DNA of 33,583 nucleotides, from NCBI GenBank assembly GCA_905479395.1, contig CAJQMI010000040.1:1-33583 (forward strand), in the 5' to 3' direction. Under the pieces are notes generated by a model. It did not search any database, had not been told where the DNA came from, and saw nothing but the letters and a program-made list of their open reading frames with translations. Positions 8,306 to 16,408 of this stretch are shown here, in pieces. The position numbers and the translations under genes were made by a program. The DNA is from an uncultured Flavobacteriales bacterium (GTDB lineage Bacteria > Bacteroidota > Bacteroidia > Flavobacteriales_D > Sanyastnellaceae). Position 1 is the stretch's first letter; each line of letters begins with the position of its first letter.

Positions 8306-9076
8306 TCAACCCGTCACAACAAAAGCAAGTGCCAGCCCAGCCACGGTAACAATCATTTTATTCCGGTTAAATCGATGACCATCTCCTGTTTCGAATAAAA
8401 TCGTCGTGCTAATATGAAGCAAGATTCCGATCAACAAACCTCCCGCATACTGCGGCAAAGCTGACGCAAACGAAGAACTTGAGTGTAAAATGGAATCGTA
8501 AATAAGCATCCCAAACATTGGTGTCAAACCAAAAAAGATAAGTGCACCCCATTGCTTTGCCCGGCTGACACCAAATGCATCGAGCATGCTCATCAACACA
8601 AGCGCGACAGGAAATTTATGAAGAATGAGACCTACCAGGAGAGTTGAATCAATGGTTTCAATTCCCGTAAGATGCACATGCCCCGCATGATCATGGTGCG
8701 AATGGCCTTCATGGTCATGGCTGCTCAAAGGCATGGATTCTATGAAAGCGTGCAAACACAAACTAAAATACATGGCCCATGGCATCTTGCCATGTGAATG
8801 GTTCGCGTCATCGTGATGAGCGTGTCCATGTTCCACTCCCTGAGACAAATATTCAAGGATACCCTGCAGCAGAAAACCCAAAACCACGATGTAACCCGCG
8901 TTGGGATTCAATGCATAGGCTTCAGGCACCAGGTGGTTGAATATAATTCCGATCAAAAAAGATCCACCAAAAGCCAAAATCAGGTTCAAATGGCTTCGCA
9001 AAATCGATCCGAAGCGATCGTAAACAAAAGCGCCAGCTATGGCAATGAAAAACAATATTAGGCTAGCAATCCACAT
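8306..9076 (-). CDS. ZIP family divalent metal transporter
   Basis: A 256-residue inner-membrane protein with about eight membrane spans. The family-defining metal sites are visible as LCLHAFIESMPLS in the fourth span and LILHKFPVALVL in the fifth. Two histidine-rich loops are present, one before the fourth span (HGHAHHDDANHSHGK) and one between the metal-site spans (SSHDHEGHSHHDHAGHVH). ZIP proteins import Zn2+, Fe2+ or similar metals into the cytoplasm; substrate cannot be decided here. The start is set at the ATG at 9076, only 5 bases after the methyltransferase stop, rather than at an in-frame ATG at 9103 that would overlap that gene and add polar residues before the first span. It is the second gene of the operon and ends before the 8115-8140 terminator. 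Confidence 0.88.
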   Translation of the reverse strand: MWIASLILFFIAIAGAFVYDRFGSILRSHLNLILAFGGSFLIGIIFNHLVPEAYALNPNAGYIVVLGFLLQGILEYLSQGVEHGHAHHDDANHSHGKMPWAMYFSLCLHAFIESMPLSSHDHEGHSHHDHAGHVHLTGIETIDSTLLVGLILHKFPVALVLMSMLDAFGVSRAKQWGALIFFGLTPMFGMLIYDSILHSSSSFASALPQYAGGLLIGILLHISTTILFETGDGHRFNRNKMIVTVAGLALAFVVTG

Positions 9077-9081
9077 GGCTC

Positions 9082-9849
9082 TTAATGGGCGACAATGATA
9101 CACCGGGGACTGCTCTTCGCCAAAGGAAGCAGCTGGTAATTGCCGAATTTTTCTATCAAATCAAAACCTGCTAGCGTCAGCATTTCGGTAAGATCCTCAG
9201 GAGAAAAAGCCTTGACGCGTTCAACATGATGATGCCGCACTCCATTTGCATCTTTGAATTCGATGGATTTCTGTATCCACCCCCCTGCTATTCTTCGGTT
9301 GATGTCAAACAAAACGCCACCTTTTTCGATTCGTTCCGAAGGAATCAAATTCTGCTTCACATGGTCCAGATTCAAAAAATCCAGAATGAAAGTTCCGTTT
9401 GCGCTTAACACACGCCGCACGGATTGAAGCGTTTTCGAGTGTTCCTCATCAGATTCAAAATAACCGAAACTGGTGAACAACATGGTCACGACTTCGAAGG
9501 AATTTGAATCAAAATAAGAATCAATATTTCGCATATCACCCTCCCTAAAGTCAAGCCAGTCCCGTAAGTCTGCGTGCATCGAACGAGCACTCGCTATGCT
9601 ATTGTTGCTCAAATCCATTCCTATGACGCGATTGCCATGCGAAGCCATTGCAGCCGCATGACGCCCAGCTCCGCAACCCAAGTCCAATATGCGTTGACCA
9701 TTGTCGCCTAGAACTGTCTGATTCACCAAGGTTTTTATAAAGTCATTTGCCTCAGTTTGAGAGCGATCTCCATACAGAACGTGGTATTCTGGCCTGTTAA
9801 ACCAAGGCTCAAACCAATCAGGGTCGCTTTTCCACAAGTTTTTACTCAT
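9082..9849 (-). CDS. Class I SAM-dependent methyltransferase
   Basis: A 255-residue Rossmann-fold methyltransferase. Motif I is ILDLGCGAGRHAAAMASHG (about residues 55-75), followed by an acidic ribose-binding position in VIGMDLSNNSI, then motif II-like FREGDMRNI and the strand-4 region VVTMLFTSFGYF. The N-terminus (FEPWFNRPEYHVLYGDR) belongs to a Bacteroidota-common subgroup of unknown substrate. It is probably cytoplasmic. It starts at 9849, divergent from siaB across a 53-base gap, and is the first gene of the operon with the ZIP transporter. No clear promoter box was found on its strand. The substrate (small molecule, protein or RNA) cannot be read from the sequence. Confidence 0.88.
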   Translation of the reverse strand: MSKNLWKSDPDWFEPWFNRPEYHVLYGDRSQTEANDFIKTLVNQTVLGDNGQRILDLGCGAGRHAAAMASHGNRVIGMDLSNNSIASARSMHADLRDWLDFREGDMRNIDSYFDSNSFEVVTMLFTSFGYFESDEEHSKTLQSVRRVLSANGTFILDFLNLDHVKQNLIPSERIEKGGVLFDINRRIAGGWIQKSIEFKDANGVRHHHVERVKAFSPEDLTEMLTLAGFDLIEKFGNYQLLPLAKSSPRCIIVAH

Positions 9850-9890
9850 TACTATCTCCGTATAGGTCAGCTAAGGTCGTATCTATCGCG

Positions 9891-9898
9891 TTACTTTG
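9891..9898 (+). promoter_or_regulatory. Probable -7 box (TTACTTTG) of siaB, leaderless spacing
   Basis: TTACTTTG matches TAnnTTTG in seven of eight positions and ends exactly 4 bases before the siaB ATG at 9903. No TTG lies at -33. It is the only promoter-like signal in the 9850-9902 divergent gap. Confidence 0.4.
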
Positions 9899-9902
9899 AT
9901 AC

Positions 9903-10466
9903 ATGTCCTTGGCAAACCCTTCTGAAATCGGCGCACGTCCCTTGCGGACGGATTTTGATTTGGAAGCAACGATACTAGATAACATGGAGTTTCGGTGGCG
10001 CGGAGCAGTCGAAGAATCATCCACTTCGTTCATTTTGGATTGGGTTGAGCAGCGCCTAAATGCCATCGAGTCAAGTGCTCTGCAAAAGAAACGCATCTTA
10101 CGTGTTGCCATCGAATTGCTCCAAAACCTGCATCATCATGCAGGCTATCCAAAGTCCAATGTTTCTTTTGAAGTCGTTTCAGACCAATCAACCCATTGGT
10201 GGATGCGCACAGAAAATCCTGTTTCTATGGAACAGGAAACCTACCTCAAGGAAACTCTGCGTAAATTGAATGGATCAGATCTGAATCAGTTACGGGAAAT
10301 CCAGCGGAACAAAATAGCGCATCAAAAGCGCAGCGAACATGGTGGCGCTGGTGTTGGCTTGAATGAGCTCATTCGGAAAAGTCAAGGGCAAGTTTTTGTT
10401 GAATTCCTCAATATGAACAATGATCAGCGGCACGTTGTTTTTTTAACCAAACTAGAACTGAAATGA
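9903..10466 (+). CDS. SiaB family protein kinase (GHKL fold)
   Basis: A 187-residue protein of the SiaB/DUF6272 type. Its GHKL ATP-binding fold shows an N-box-like helix (ELLQNLHHHA, with E71, N75 and H77-H79) and a glycine loop (GGAGVGLNELIRK, from about residue 147). In Pseudomonas, SiaB phosphorylates SiaC on a threonine, SiaA removes the phosphate, and the switch controls a diguanylate cyclase and aggregation. Here the next gene is the SiaC homologue and overlaps by four bases (ATGA), strong support for a working pair. No SiaA phosphatase is in the window. The start at 9903 is supported by the -7 box 4 bases upstream. What the pair controls in this organism is unknown. Confidence 0.85.
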   Translation: MSLANPSEIGARPLRTDFDLEATILDNMEFRWRGAVEESSTSFILDWVEQRLNAIESSALQKKRILRVAIELLQNLHHHAGYPKSNVSFEVVSDQSTHWWMRTENPVSMEQETYLKETLRKLNGSDLNQLREIQRNKIAHQKRSEHGGAGVGLNELIRKSQGQVFVEFLNMNNDQRHVVFLTKLELK

Positions 10467-10834
10467 GTGACATCTTACTAGACGGTACAGCGAAAACCCC
10501 AGCAGTAAAGTTCGCGAAAGATCCCATTTCGATGTCCTTAAGTGGACGCTCGATCCCTGAGAATTCCATTGAATTTTACAAACCGCTGTTGGAATGGATC
10601 GATTTAAACGCCACGAGTATGGACAAAGATGTGTCCATTTCTGTGAAGCTTGAATATTTCAACACCAGCAGCAGTAAGTGCCTTATGGACCTTTTCAAAC
10701 GCATCGAAAAAGCCGCCCCTCATGCCAGTGTTCACTGGTACTACGAAGAGGAAGATGAAGACATGTTGGAGGCAGGCGAAGACTATGACGCCATTATCGA
10801 CATTCCCTTTCGGCTAATCGCCACCTCCTCTTGA
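10463..10834 (+). CDS. SiaC family regulatory phosphoprotein (DUF1987)
   Basis: A 123-residue acidic protein. Family landmarks are TAKTPAVKF near the N-terminus, LSGRSIPENSIEFYKPLLEWI (26-46) and EYFNTSSSKCLMDLF, in which the expected phospho-acceptor is T68 by my count, in the conserved NTSSSK context. The negatively charged EEEDEDMLEAGEDYD segment lies before the last strand. SiaC is the substrate of SiaB and, when unphosphorylated, a partner protein that activates a downstream enzyme in Pseudomonas; the partner here is not identified. It is translationally coupled to siaB (ATGA overlap) and ends 5 bases from the end of the convergent ABC transporter gene, with no hairpin terminator between them. 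Confidence 0.88.
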   Translation: MSDILLDGTAKTPAVKFAKDPISMSLSGRSIPENSIEFYKPLLEWIDLNATSMDKDVSISVKLEYFNTSSSKCLMDLFKRIEKAAPHASVHWYYEEEDEDMLEAGEDYDAIIDIPFRLIATSS

Positions 10835-10839
10835 GGGTA

Positions 10840-13767
10840 TTAACTCATTCGTCTTCCCCAACCCAAGCGTTCAGGCATACGATTGACCAAAGCGACGTAC
10901 ATCAATAAGATCATCACCCACAGCACGAATCGGTTGAACAAGGAAGTTGCAATCGACAATGAGCCTATCGATTTCATGGGTGCATAAAACGGTGCATTCC
11001 AAGCTTGTCGTCCCAACGGTAGTTGGTGGATAAAGGAGGTCTCTTGTACCAAACCTCGGCTGGTCATTGAGACCCGCCTCGTTCGGTCAGTTTGCATGAC
11101 CCAAGAATGCAAGGACGCGTTGTGATGCCTATCCTTCAACAATTGCAGATCGGTCGATTCTGCTCGTCCATTCCTTATCGAGTCGCGCTGTCGAAAAGCT
11201 GTCTTGTAAGAATCCTTGAAAGCATTGCGCATTTCTTGATCGCTTTCAATCAAATGCGTGTCATAATCCCAAGAGTGCAATTCTGATAAAGCACCCTCCC
11301 ATTCTGCCATTCGCAATTCTTTGTCCTCAATCAATTGAAAAGACTTGAACCAAAAGTCTCTCCTCCATGCGGATCGCTCCAAACGGTCTTCACAAGCAAT
11401 GAAGGGGGCATCCGATTCATTGTTTCGTGCGAGATCCACCGCAATGCCTTCAAACCCCCAGCGAGAAGCCATGATATTTCCAATCCAAGGAACTCGGTCT
11501 ACTTCCGTAAACACAGGATTGAAGCGATCAAACCGAATGATTGCTCCTCCAAAAATAATTTGAGGAATGATCAACAATGGGATCATGATGTAAATCGTCT
11601 TCGCCGAGCGCATGGCAGAAGAAAGGTTCAGGCCAAGCAAATTGGCAAAGGCACTCAAACTAAACAGCGTCCAAAACAACGTGCCGAATGCATTGGGAAT
11701 CTTGAGAATCAAGATAGAAATGGTGGCATACATCAAACTCTGAATCGCTGAAAGACTGAACATTAGCGCTATTTTGGATGTCAAATAGGCATTCCAATTC
11801 AACTTTAGGAATCGCTCCCTTTTCAAGAGTGGCCTATCTCGAAATATTTCTTCAGCGCTAAAACTCAAGCCCAAGAAAAGAGATACGATGACAGAAATGA
11901 ACAAAAATTGTGGCAAGTTCTCGCTCAATCGATAGCTGTATGCAGCACCGCCGTCTTGAAAACGCGTGAATGTGGCTAGAAATAGAGCTAGAAGCGGAGC
12001 TTGCAGAAGATTCATCAGGATGTACTGCCGATTGCTCCGTTTCGATTTAAAATCGCGGGACCAGTAAGTTTTCCATTGCTTCAGCCAGGATGGAGCGACC
12101 AATGCCGTTGGCATATCCTGCAAAGCTTTATCTGGCTCAATTCCATTGGCAATAAATACATTGTAAAAGTCAAACCATTCTTCCGGAGAAACCCTCCGAT
12201 TGGATGTTACCTGACCATACTCATCGACCATGCATGATTCGATGATTTCAAAGATTGACTCAGGGTTTACGGTCCCACAATCACGGCAAACCAAATCTGT
12301 TGATTGGACTTGATTCGAAAGCTGCTTGAAGTAAGCCAAACTCTGCAATGGATTCCCTTGAAATACCGGGTAACCACCAATATCCAACAATAGCAATCGA
12401 TCAAATAACTTGAAAATATCTGAGCTCGGTTGGTGAATCACGACAAAAATCAATTTTCCACGCAGTGCCAATTCTTTCAGCAAATCCATGATTTGCTCGC
12501 TGTCTCGGCTGGACAACCCGCTCGTAGGCTCATCGACGAATAAGACCGCAGGCTCACGGATCAATTCCAAAGCAATGTTCAAACGTTTTCGCTGGCCACC
12601 TGAAATGGTCTTATCCATGACAGAACCGGCGCGCAAATCTCGAATTTCCCACAGGCCCAAACTCTTGAGCGTCTCGTCCACATGAGATTCAATGGCACCG
12701 CTTTGCCAATTCCCCAAACTTAACTCAGCGCTAAAGCGCAAGTTTTCTTTGACCGTTAACTCAGAAATCAGGACATCATCTTGTGCGATATGTCCAATGA
12801 GACCCGAGGCACATTCTTCTTCATTGTATATGTCACGTCCATTGAGTAGTACCCGTCCAAAACTAGGCTCTTGCGATCCGTTGAGGATATTGAGAAGGGT
12901 TGATTTACCTGACCCGCTTGAACCCATAATGCCGATGAGTTGTCCGTCCTGAGCCTCAATGGTCAAAGGCTTCAAAGCAGGCTCTGCAGGATACTTAAAG
13001 AAATGTGCTATGTCCTGGACGACAAACGATATGCGGTCACTTTCTGAAGAATGCACCGCTGAATGCTGAAGAATATCACTGAAAAACAGCGAATGTCCTG
13101 CTGCATCTTTCACAACACTTCCCTGTGTCATGGGAAGACAACAACTTTGAACAATGGGAACACCATTCAATCGCAAATCTCCTCGTGCAACATCCTTCAC
13201 AAAAAACATGTCTTCCATGCTTGTTCGGCATAGCAGAAGCGGTTCCTCTCCATGCCCCTCGCCTACTGGCATTGCAAAAATAGATCCGCCAGTCATCTCA
13301 TAAGGAAGGGTTTCATCCCTTGAATTAATCTTGACAAACTGTTTGAGCACATCCAAATCGTTTTCCAACAAATTCAATGCATTCCCAACGGCATTCAGAA
13401 AGCTGTCAGAATCATCTATTGTTCCAGTTGACTTGGCCAATTCAGCCAAACGAATGAAAACAACTAGGCGGTCTTTCGCAGTGAGCTCTCCTTTTACTTT
13501 GTTGCACAACACAAGCAGCTTAACCGAAAGTTTCGACTTGCGCTTCGCGAGTAAAACCGGGTCTGTAGAGGGAGGCATCTTGCGATTCAGCTTCACAAGG
13601 GCTTCATCGTAACGCTTTAAATAGTCCTCCGTTACCGAGCGTGATAACCGTCCCAAGAGATACCTGCTTGCAACTTGACGGCCCACCATGGCCTCACGCG
13701 CACTTCTGCCAGAGGCAAAAAGGGCGAACAGTCGCATCAACGCATCAAGGATTCCTGTGGTCATCAT
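10840..13767 (-). CDS. ABCG-type transporter with TerB-like and FHA-like N-terminal parts
   Basis: A 975-residue fusion. Residues about 50-140 form a helical segment resembling TerB (KGELTAKDRLVVFIRLAELA). About 160-235 resemble the C-terminal half of an FHA domain (LRLNGVPIVQSCCLPMTQGSVV), somewhat degenerate. The ABC domain follows: Walker A GSSGSGKST (282-290), signature ISGGQ (388-392), Walker B AVLFVDEP (407-414), H-loop H445. A CRDCG pair (C494, C497) follows in a linker. The ABC-2 permease has spans near 582-605, 619-640, 665-690, 692-715 and 722-745, then a soluble loop of about 190 residues and a last span near 938-962. The order (ABC before permease) is that of eukaryotic ABCG half-transporters. 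Related large proteins occur in Bacteroidota; substrate unknown. It lies 49 bases downstream of the beta-helix lipoprotein gene. GGGGGA 4 bases before the ATG is Shine-Dalgarno-like, unusual here. Confidence 0.88.
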   Translation of the reverse strand: MMTTGILDALMRLFALFASGRSAREAMVGRQVASRYLLGRLSRSVTEDYLKRYDEALVKLNRKMPPSTDPVLLAKRKSKLSVKLLVLCNKVKGELTAKDRLVVFIRLAELAKSTGTIDDSDSFLNAVGNALNLLENDLDVLKQFVKINSRDETLPYEMTGGSIFAMPVGEGHGEEPLLLCRTSMEDMFFVKDVARGDLRLNGVPIVQSCCLPMTQGSVVKDAAGHSLFFSDILQHSAVHSSESDRISFVVQDIAHFFKYPAEPALKPLTIEAQDGQLIGIMGSSGSGKSTLLNILNGSQEPSFGRVLLNGRDIYNEEECASGLIGHIAQDDVLISELTVKENLRFSAELSLGNWQSGAIESHVDETLKSLGLWEIRDLRAGSVMDKTISGGQRKRLNIALELIREPAVLFVDEPTSGLSSRDSEQIMDLLKELALRGKLIFVVIHQPSSDIFKLFDRLLLLDIGGYPVFQGNPLQSLAYFKQLSNQVQSTDLVCRDCGTVNPESIFEIIESCMVDEYGQVTSNRRVSPEEWFDFYNVFIANGIEPDKALQDMPTALVAPSWLKQWKTYWSRDFKSKRSNRQYILMNLLQAPLLALFLATFTRFQDGGAAYSYRLSENLPQFLFISVIVSLFLGLSFSAEEIFRDRPLLKRERFLKLNWNAYLTSKIALMFSLSAIQSLMYATISILILKIPNAFGTLFWTLFSLSAFANLLGLNLSSAMRSAKTIYIMIPLLIIPQIIFGGAIIRFDRFNPVFTEVDRVPWIGNIMASRWGFEGIAVDLARNNESDAPFIACEDRLERSAWRRDFWFKSFQLIEDKELRMAEWEGALSELHSWDYDTHLIESDQEMRNAFKDSYKTAFRQRDSIRNGRAESTDLQLLKDRHHNASLHSWVMQTDRTRRVSMTSRGLVQETSFIHQLPLGRQAWNAPFYAPMKSIGSLSIATSLFNRFVLWVMILLMYVALVNRMPERLGWGRRMS

Positions 13768-13816
13768 GGAGTCCCCCTTACGACAAAGCCAGATGAAAAG
13801 TTACACGCTAAACGTG

Positions 13817-15319
13817 TTAAAACTGTCTTTCATAGCACCCTTTGTCAGGATTACCGATAATTCTTGGATTTCCATCCAAATCGACAGGAATTGAAAATTG
13901 ACCAAACGAACCATCCCAAAGCGCGTTATTTGATTCGATGTGAAAATCTCTTGAAGTGATGGAATTAAACGGAGGAGCATCATCGACCGTGCAGTCTTCA
14001 AGAATGCTCAAAGGAAAGTCAACGTCTTGAACATCAACAGCGGTATGACGAATAAACGGCTCAGTGGGCGGGTTCAATAGGCTGACCACAAACTCATCAA
14101 AATCTGTCAAAGAATGGTTGTTGCCCCAAAATATGCAGTTGTTGAAAGCGCTCCCCTCGAAGCTTCGAAGCTGAATTTGACCATTGATGTCTTCGTACCA
14201 ATCTGTCATCAAAACAGAAGGAGCCTGCCTCACACCCTCAGACCAATAATTCAAGAAAGAACAATGATCCATCTGATAAATCCCTCCGAGGGTAAAGGCC
14301 GCAGTGGTTTGGCCACAATCATAAAACAAATTATTGTAGCCATCAATCGTGGCGCCTTGCGCTAGCATTCCAATGGCACTCATATTATAGATTTGAGTAT
14401 TCTGTATTGTCAATGCAGCGGCATCAGATGTTCCTGCTGTATCTACTTGCAACCCAATGGTGCCGTTTTTCAAAATAGCATGGCGGATTTCACATTCTAC
14501 TCCGCCGCGAAGCCAGATTCCACCGCGCTGGGCTGTCACCTCTTCAATACCGTATTCTGTTTCAAATTCAAAGTCAAGCTCAATTCCCCACTGTCCGGCA
14601 TAATCTTCATAATTCTCATCCAATCGGTCGCCTTGAAAGACAACTTCTTGTCCCAATTGACCTGCAATATTCAATGTAGATTGGTATACCAACAGCCCTC
14701 CACCGTTGTGGACGTGAACTTGGGTGCCTGGAAGAATGGTCAAGGAGCAGCCCGGCTCAACTTCAACAATTCCATAAATCACGTGGGGCAAATCCGCGGC
14801 CCAAGTTTCATCACATGATGGTAAAATGGTGATTTGGTCCAGTCCACCGTGAAAACGCGCATTTTGTCCCCATGCCGCCAAGGTTACGCGTTGCTCATTG
14901 CCATTTGTGACAAAACGAATGTAATCCTCAATAACAAACGGCGTGCTTCCTTGCGTTGGGTCCACTGTAACCTCAATGAAAATCCACAAACTGTCGTTTG
15001 CCAGAATAGGCCAGTCTGTTACGCTCGGTCCAATGGCTCCATCCACGTTGATTCGAAACGGTGAATCCAACCCTTCCGACAATTCAATCGCATCAATACG
15101 CACTGCACTGTTGTTCGGATTGAACACCTTCAGGGGAAGCGTGACAGATCCAATTGTCGTAAATACCGTGTCAAACAGAACAGTGTCAGCTGAGAATTCC
15201 AATGTTAAACTTGAATCCTCTGAATAACTCACTTTCCCGCATCCAGAGCTCATTACAAGCGCTGTAAAGGCACATCCAATCAATGCGGCTAACGTGAGGT
15301 GAATAGATTTTGACATCAT
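13817..15319 (-). CDS. Lipoprotein with right-handed beta-helix region
   Basis: About 500 residues. It begins with a lipoprotein signal peptide ending MSSGC (C27), so the mature protein is probably anchored in the outer membrane or periplasm. The N-terminal domain is beta-rich (LTLEFSADTVLFDTVFTTIG, then LKVFNPNNSAVRIDAIELS), resembling conserved Bacteroidota exported proteins. A parallel beta-helix follows, with repeated short strands such as GGIWLRGGVECEIRHAILKN and LTIQNTQIYNMSAIGMLAQG and an early ILPGTQVHVHNGGGLLV coil. The family is known from annotation but has no assigned role. ATGs at 15319 and 15316 are both possible; an in-frame TTG at 15325 is less likely. It is the first gene of a two-gene operon with the transporter, so it may serve as that transporter's envelope partner; this is inference from position only. 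Confidence 0.82.
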   Translation of the reverse strand: MMSKSIHLTLAALIGCAFTALVMSSGCGKVSYSEDSSLTLEFSADTVLFDTVFTTIGSVTLPLKVFNPNNSAVRIDAIELSEGLDSPFRINVDGAIGPSVTDWPILANDSLWIFIEVTVDPTQGSTPFVIEDYIRFVTNGNEQRVTLAAWGQNARFHGGLDQITILPSCDETWAADLPHVIYGIVEVEPGCSLTILPGTQVHVHNGGGLLVYQSTLNIAGQLGQEVVFQGDRLDENYEDYAGQWGIELDFEFETEYGIEEVTAQRGGIWLRGGVECEIRHAILKNGTIGLQVDTAGTSDAAALTIQNTQIYNMSAIGMLAQGATIDGYNNLFYDCGQTTAAFTLGGIYQMDHCSFLNYWSEGVRQAPSVLMTDWYEDINGQIQLRSFEGSAFNNCIFWGNNHSLTDFDEFVVSLLNPPTEPFIRHTAVDVQDVDFPLSILEDCTVDDAPPFNSITSRDFHIESNNALWDGSFGQFSIPVDLDGNPRIIGNPDKGCYERQF

Positions 15320-15322
15320 CAA

Positions 15323-15330
15323 CAAAGATG
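15323..15330 (-). promoter_or_regulatory. Probable -7 box (CATCTTTG), near-leaderless spacing
   Basis: On the minus strand CATCTTTG (seven of eight matches to TAnnTTTG) ends 3 bases before the ATG at 15319 and 6 before the one at 15316. No TTG is at -33. The remaining 15331-15413 gap shows no gene. Confidence 0.35.
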
Positions 15331-15413
15331 CAGAAGTTTGATACGGAAACGATCACAGCAATCGATAATTGTGTGTAAAAGTGCGGATGTGCCTGAGTCG
15401 AACTGCAGAAAAC

Positions 15414-15455
15414 AAAAAAGCCATGTGATCCGCAGTTGGATCACATGGCTTTTTT
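15414..15455 (-). terminator. Strong intrinsic terminator after rpoD
   Basis: The arms AAAAAAGCCATGTGATCC (15414-15431) and GGATCACATGGCTTTTTT (15438-15455) are perfectly complementary over 18 pairs with a 6-base loop. It begins 22 bases after the rpoD stop and ends in T6 on the minus strand. Because the A-tract is mirrored it can also act on plus-strand transcripts and insulates the rpoD operon from the lipoprotein operon, which is transcribed the same way downstream. Confidence 0.93.
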
Positions 15456-15477
15456 CTTCATTGCAAATGCTCTTGGA

Positions 15478-16347
15478 TCAGCCCAAGTAGCTTTTGAGAA
15501 TTCTACTTCTGCTCGTATGCTTCAGTCGTCGAATGGCTTTCTCCTTGATTTGCCGAACACGTTCCCGCGTCAAGTCAAATCGCTCGCCAATTTCCTCGAG
15601 GGTCATTGGGTGCTCTCCGTTCAAACCAAAATAAAGTCGAATAACATCGCCTTCCCTTGGAGTCAAGGTGCGCAAAGAACGCTCAATCTCCTTCCGAAGA
15701 GATTCAGTCATCAAATCCGTGTCTGGTGCAGGAGTATCCCCTGTTCGCATCACGTCATACATGTTGCTCGAAGACTCATCACCATCCTTCAAAGGTGCGT
15801 CCATGGATACGTGACGTCCAGCATTTTTCATGCTTTGTTTCACTTCATCCAAGGTCATGTCCAATGTTTCAGCCAATTCAGCAGCAGTAGGCGGTCGTTC
15901 GAATTCTTGCTCCAAGCGGGCAAATGCCTTGTTGATTTTATTGATCGAACCAATTTTATTCAACGGCAAACGCACAATTCGACTCTGTTCTGCCAGTGCT
16001 TGCAAGATGCTTTGACGGATCCACCAAACAGCATATGAGATGAACTTAAATCCACGAGTCTCATCGAAACGCTGCGCTGCTTTGATCAAACCGAGGTTGC
16101 CCTCATTGATCAAGTCAGGCAATGACAAACCCTGATTTTGATATTGCTTCGAAACTGAAACCACAAAACGGAGATTGGCTTTGGTAAGTTTTTCCAAGGC
16201 TACTTGGTCACCCTTCTTGATCCTTCGTGCCAACTCTACTTCCTCTTCGGCAGTAATTAAGTCGACCCGTCCAATTTCTTGAAGGTATTTGTCCAACGAT
16301 GCTGTCTCGCGGTTAGTTACCTGCTTTGTAATTTTAAGCTGCCTCAT
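15478..16347 (-). CDS. rpoD: Primary sigma factor RpoD/SigA
   Basis: A 289-residue housekeeping sigma-70 factor in the short form typical of Bacteroidota, lacking region 1.1 and the large non-conserved insert. Region 1.2 is [19 protein letters not shown]; region 2 contains [19 protein letters not shown], then [18 protein letters not shown] and the -10-recognition helix [16 protein letters not shown]; region 3 includes [10 protein letters not shown]; region 4.2 is the helix-turn-helix [19 protein letters not shown]. It recruits RNA polymerase to the TTG/TAnnTTTG promoters noted in this window. It lies 61 bases after pnp on the same strand, without a terminator or recognised promoter between them, and ends at a strong terminator. 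The order rpsO-pnp-rpoD is, as I recall, common in Flavobacteriia. Confidence 0.97.
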   Translation of the reverse strand: MRQLKITKQVTNRETASLDKYLQEIGRVDLITAEEEVELARRIKKGDQVALEKLTKANLRFVVSVSKQYQNQGLSLPDLINEGNLGLIKAAQRFDETRGFKFISYAVWWIRQSILQALAEQSRIVRLPLNKIGSINKINKAFARLEQEFERPPTAAELAETLDMTLDEVKQSMKNAGRHVSMDAPLKDGDESSSNMYDVMRTGDTPAPDTDLMTESLRKEIERSLRTLTPREGDVIRLYFGLNGEHPMTLEEIGERFDLTRERVRQIKEKAIRRLKHTSRSRILKSYLG

Positions 16348-16408
16348 TTATTGGATCCCTTAGTTATCAATTCTAATTCTGCGTTTTACTCCAAGTTGCT
16401 TCAAAAGG

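Noticed and set aside
15436-16038. 200-codon plus-strand frame opposite rpoD
   Set aside because: It mirrors a strongly conserved sigma factor gene and has no protein-family features; an antisense shadow.
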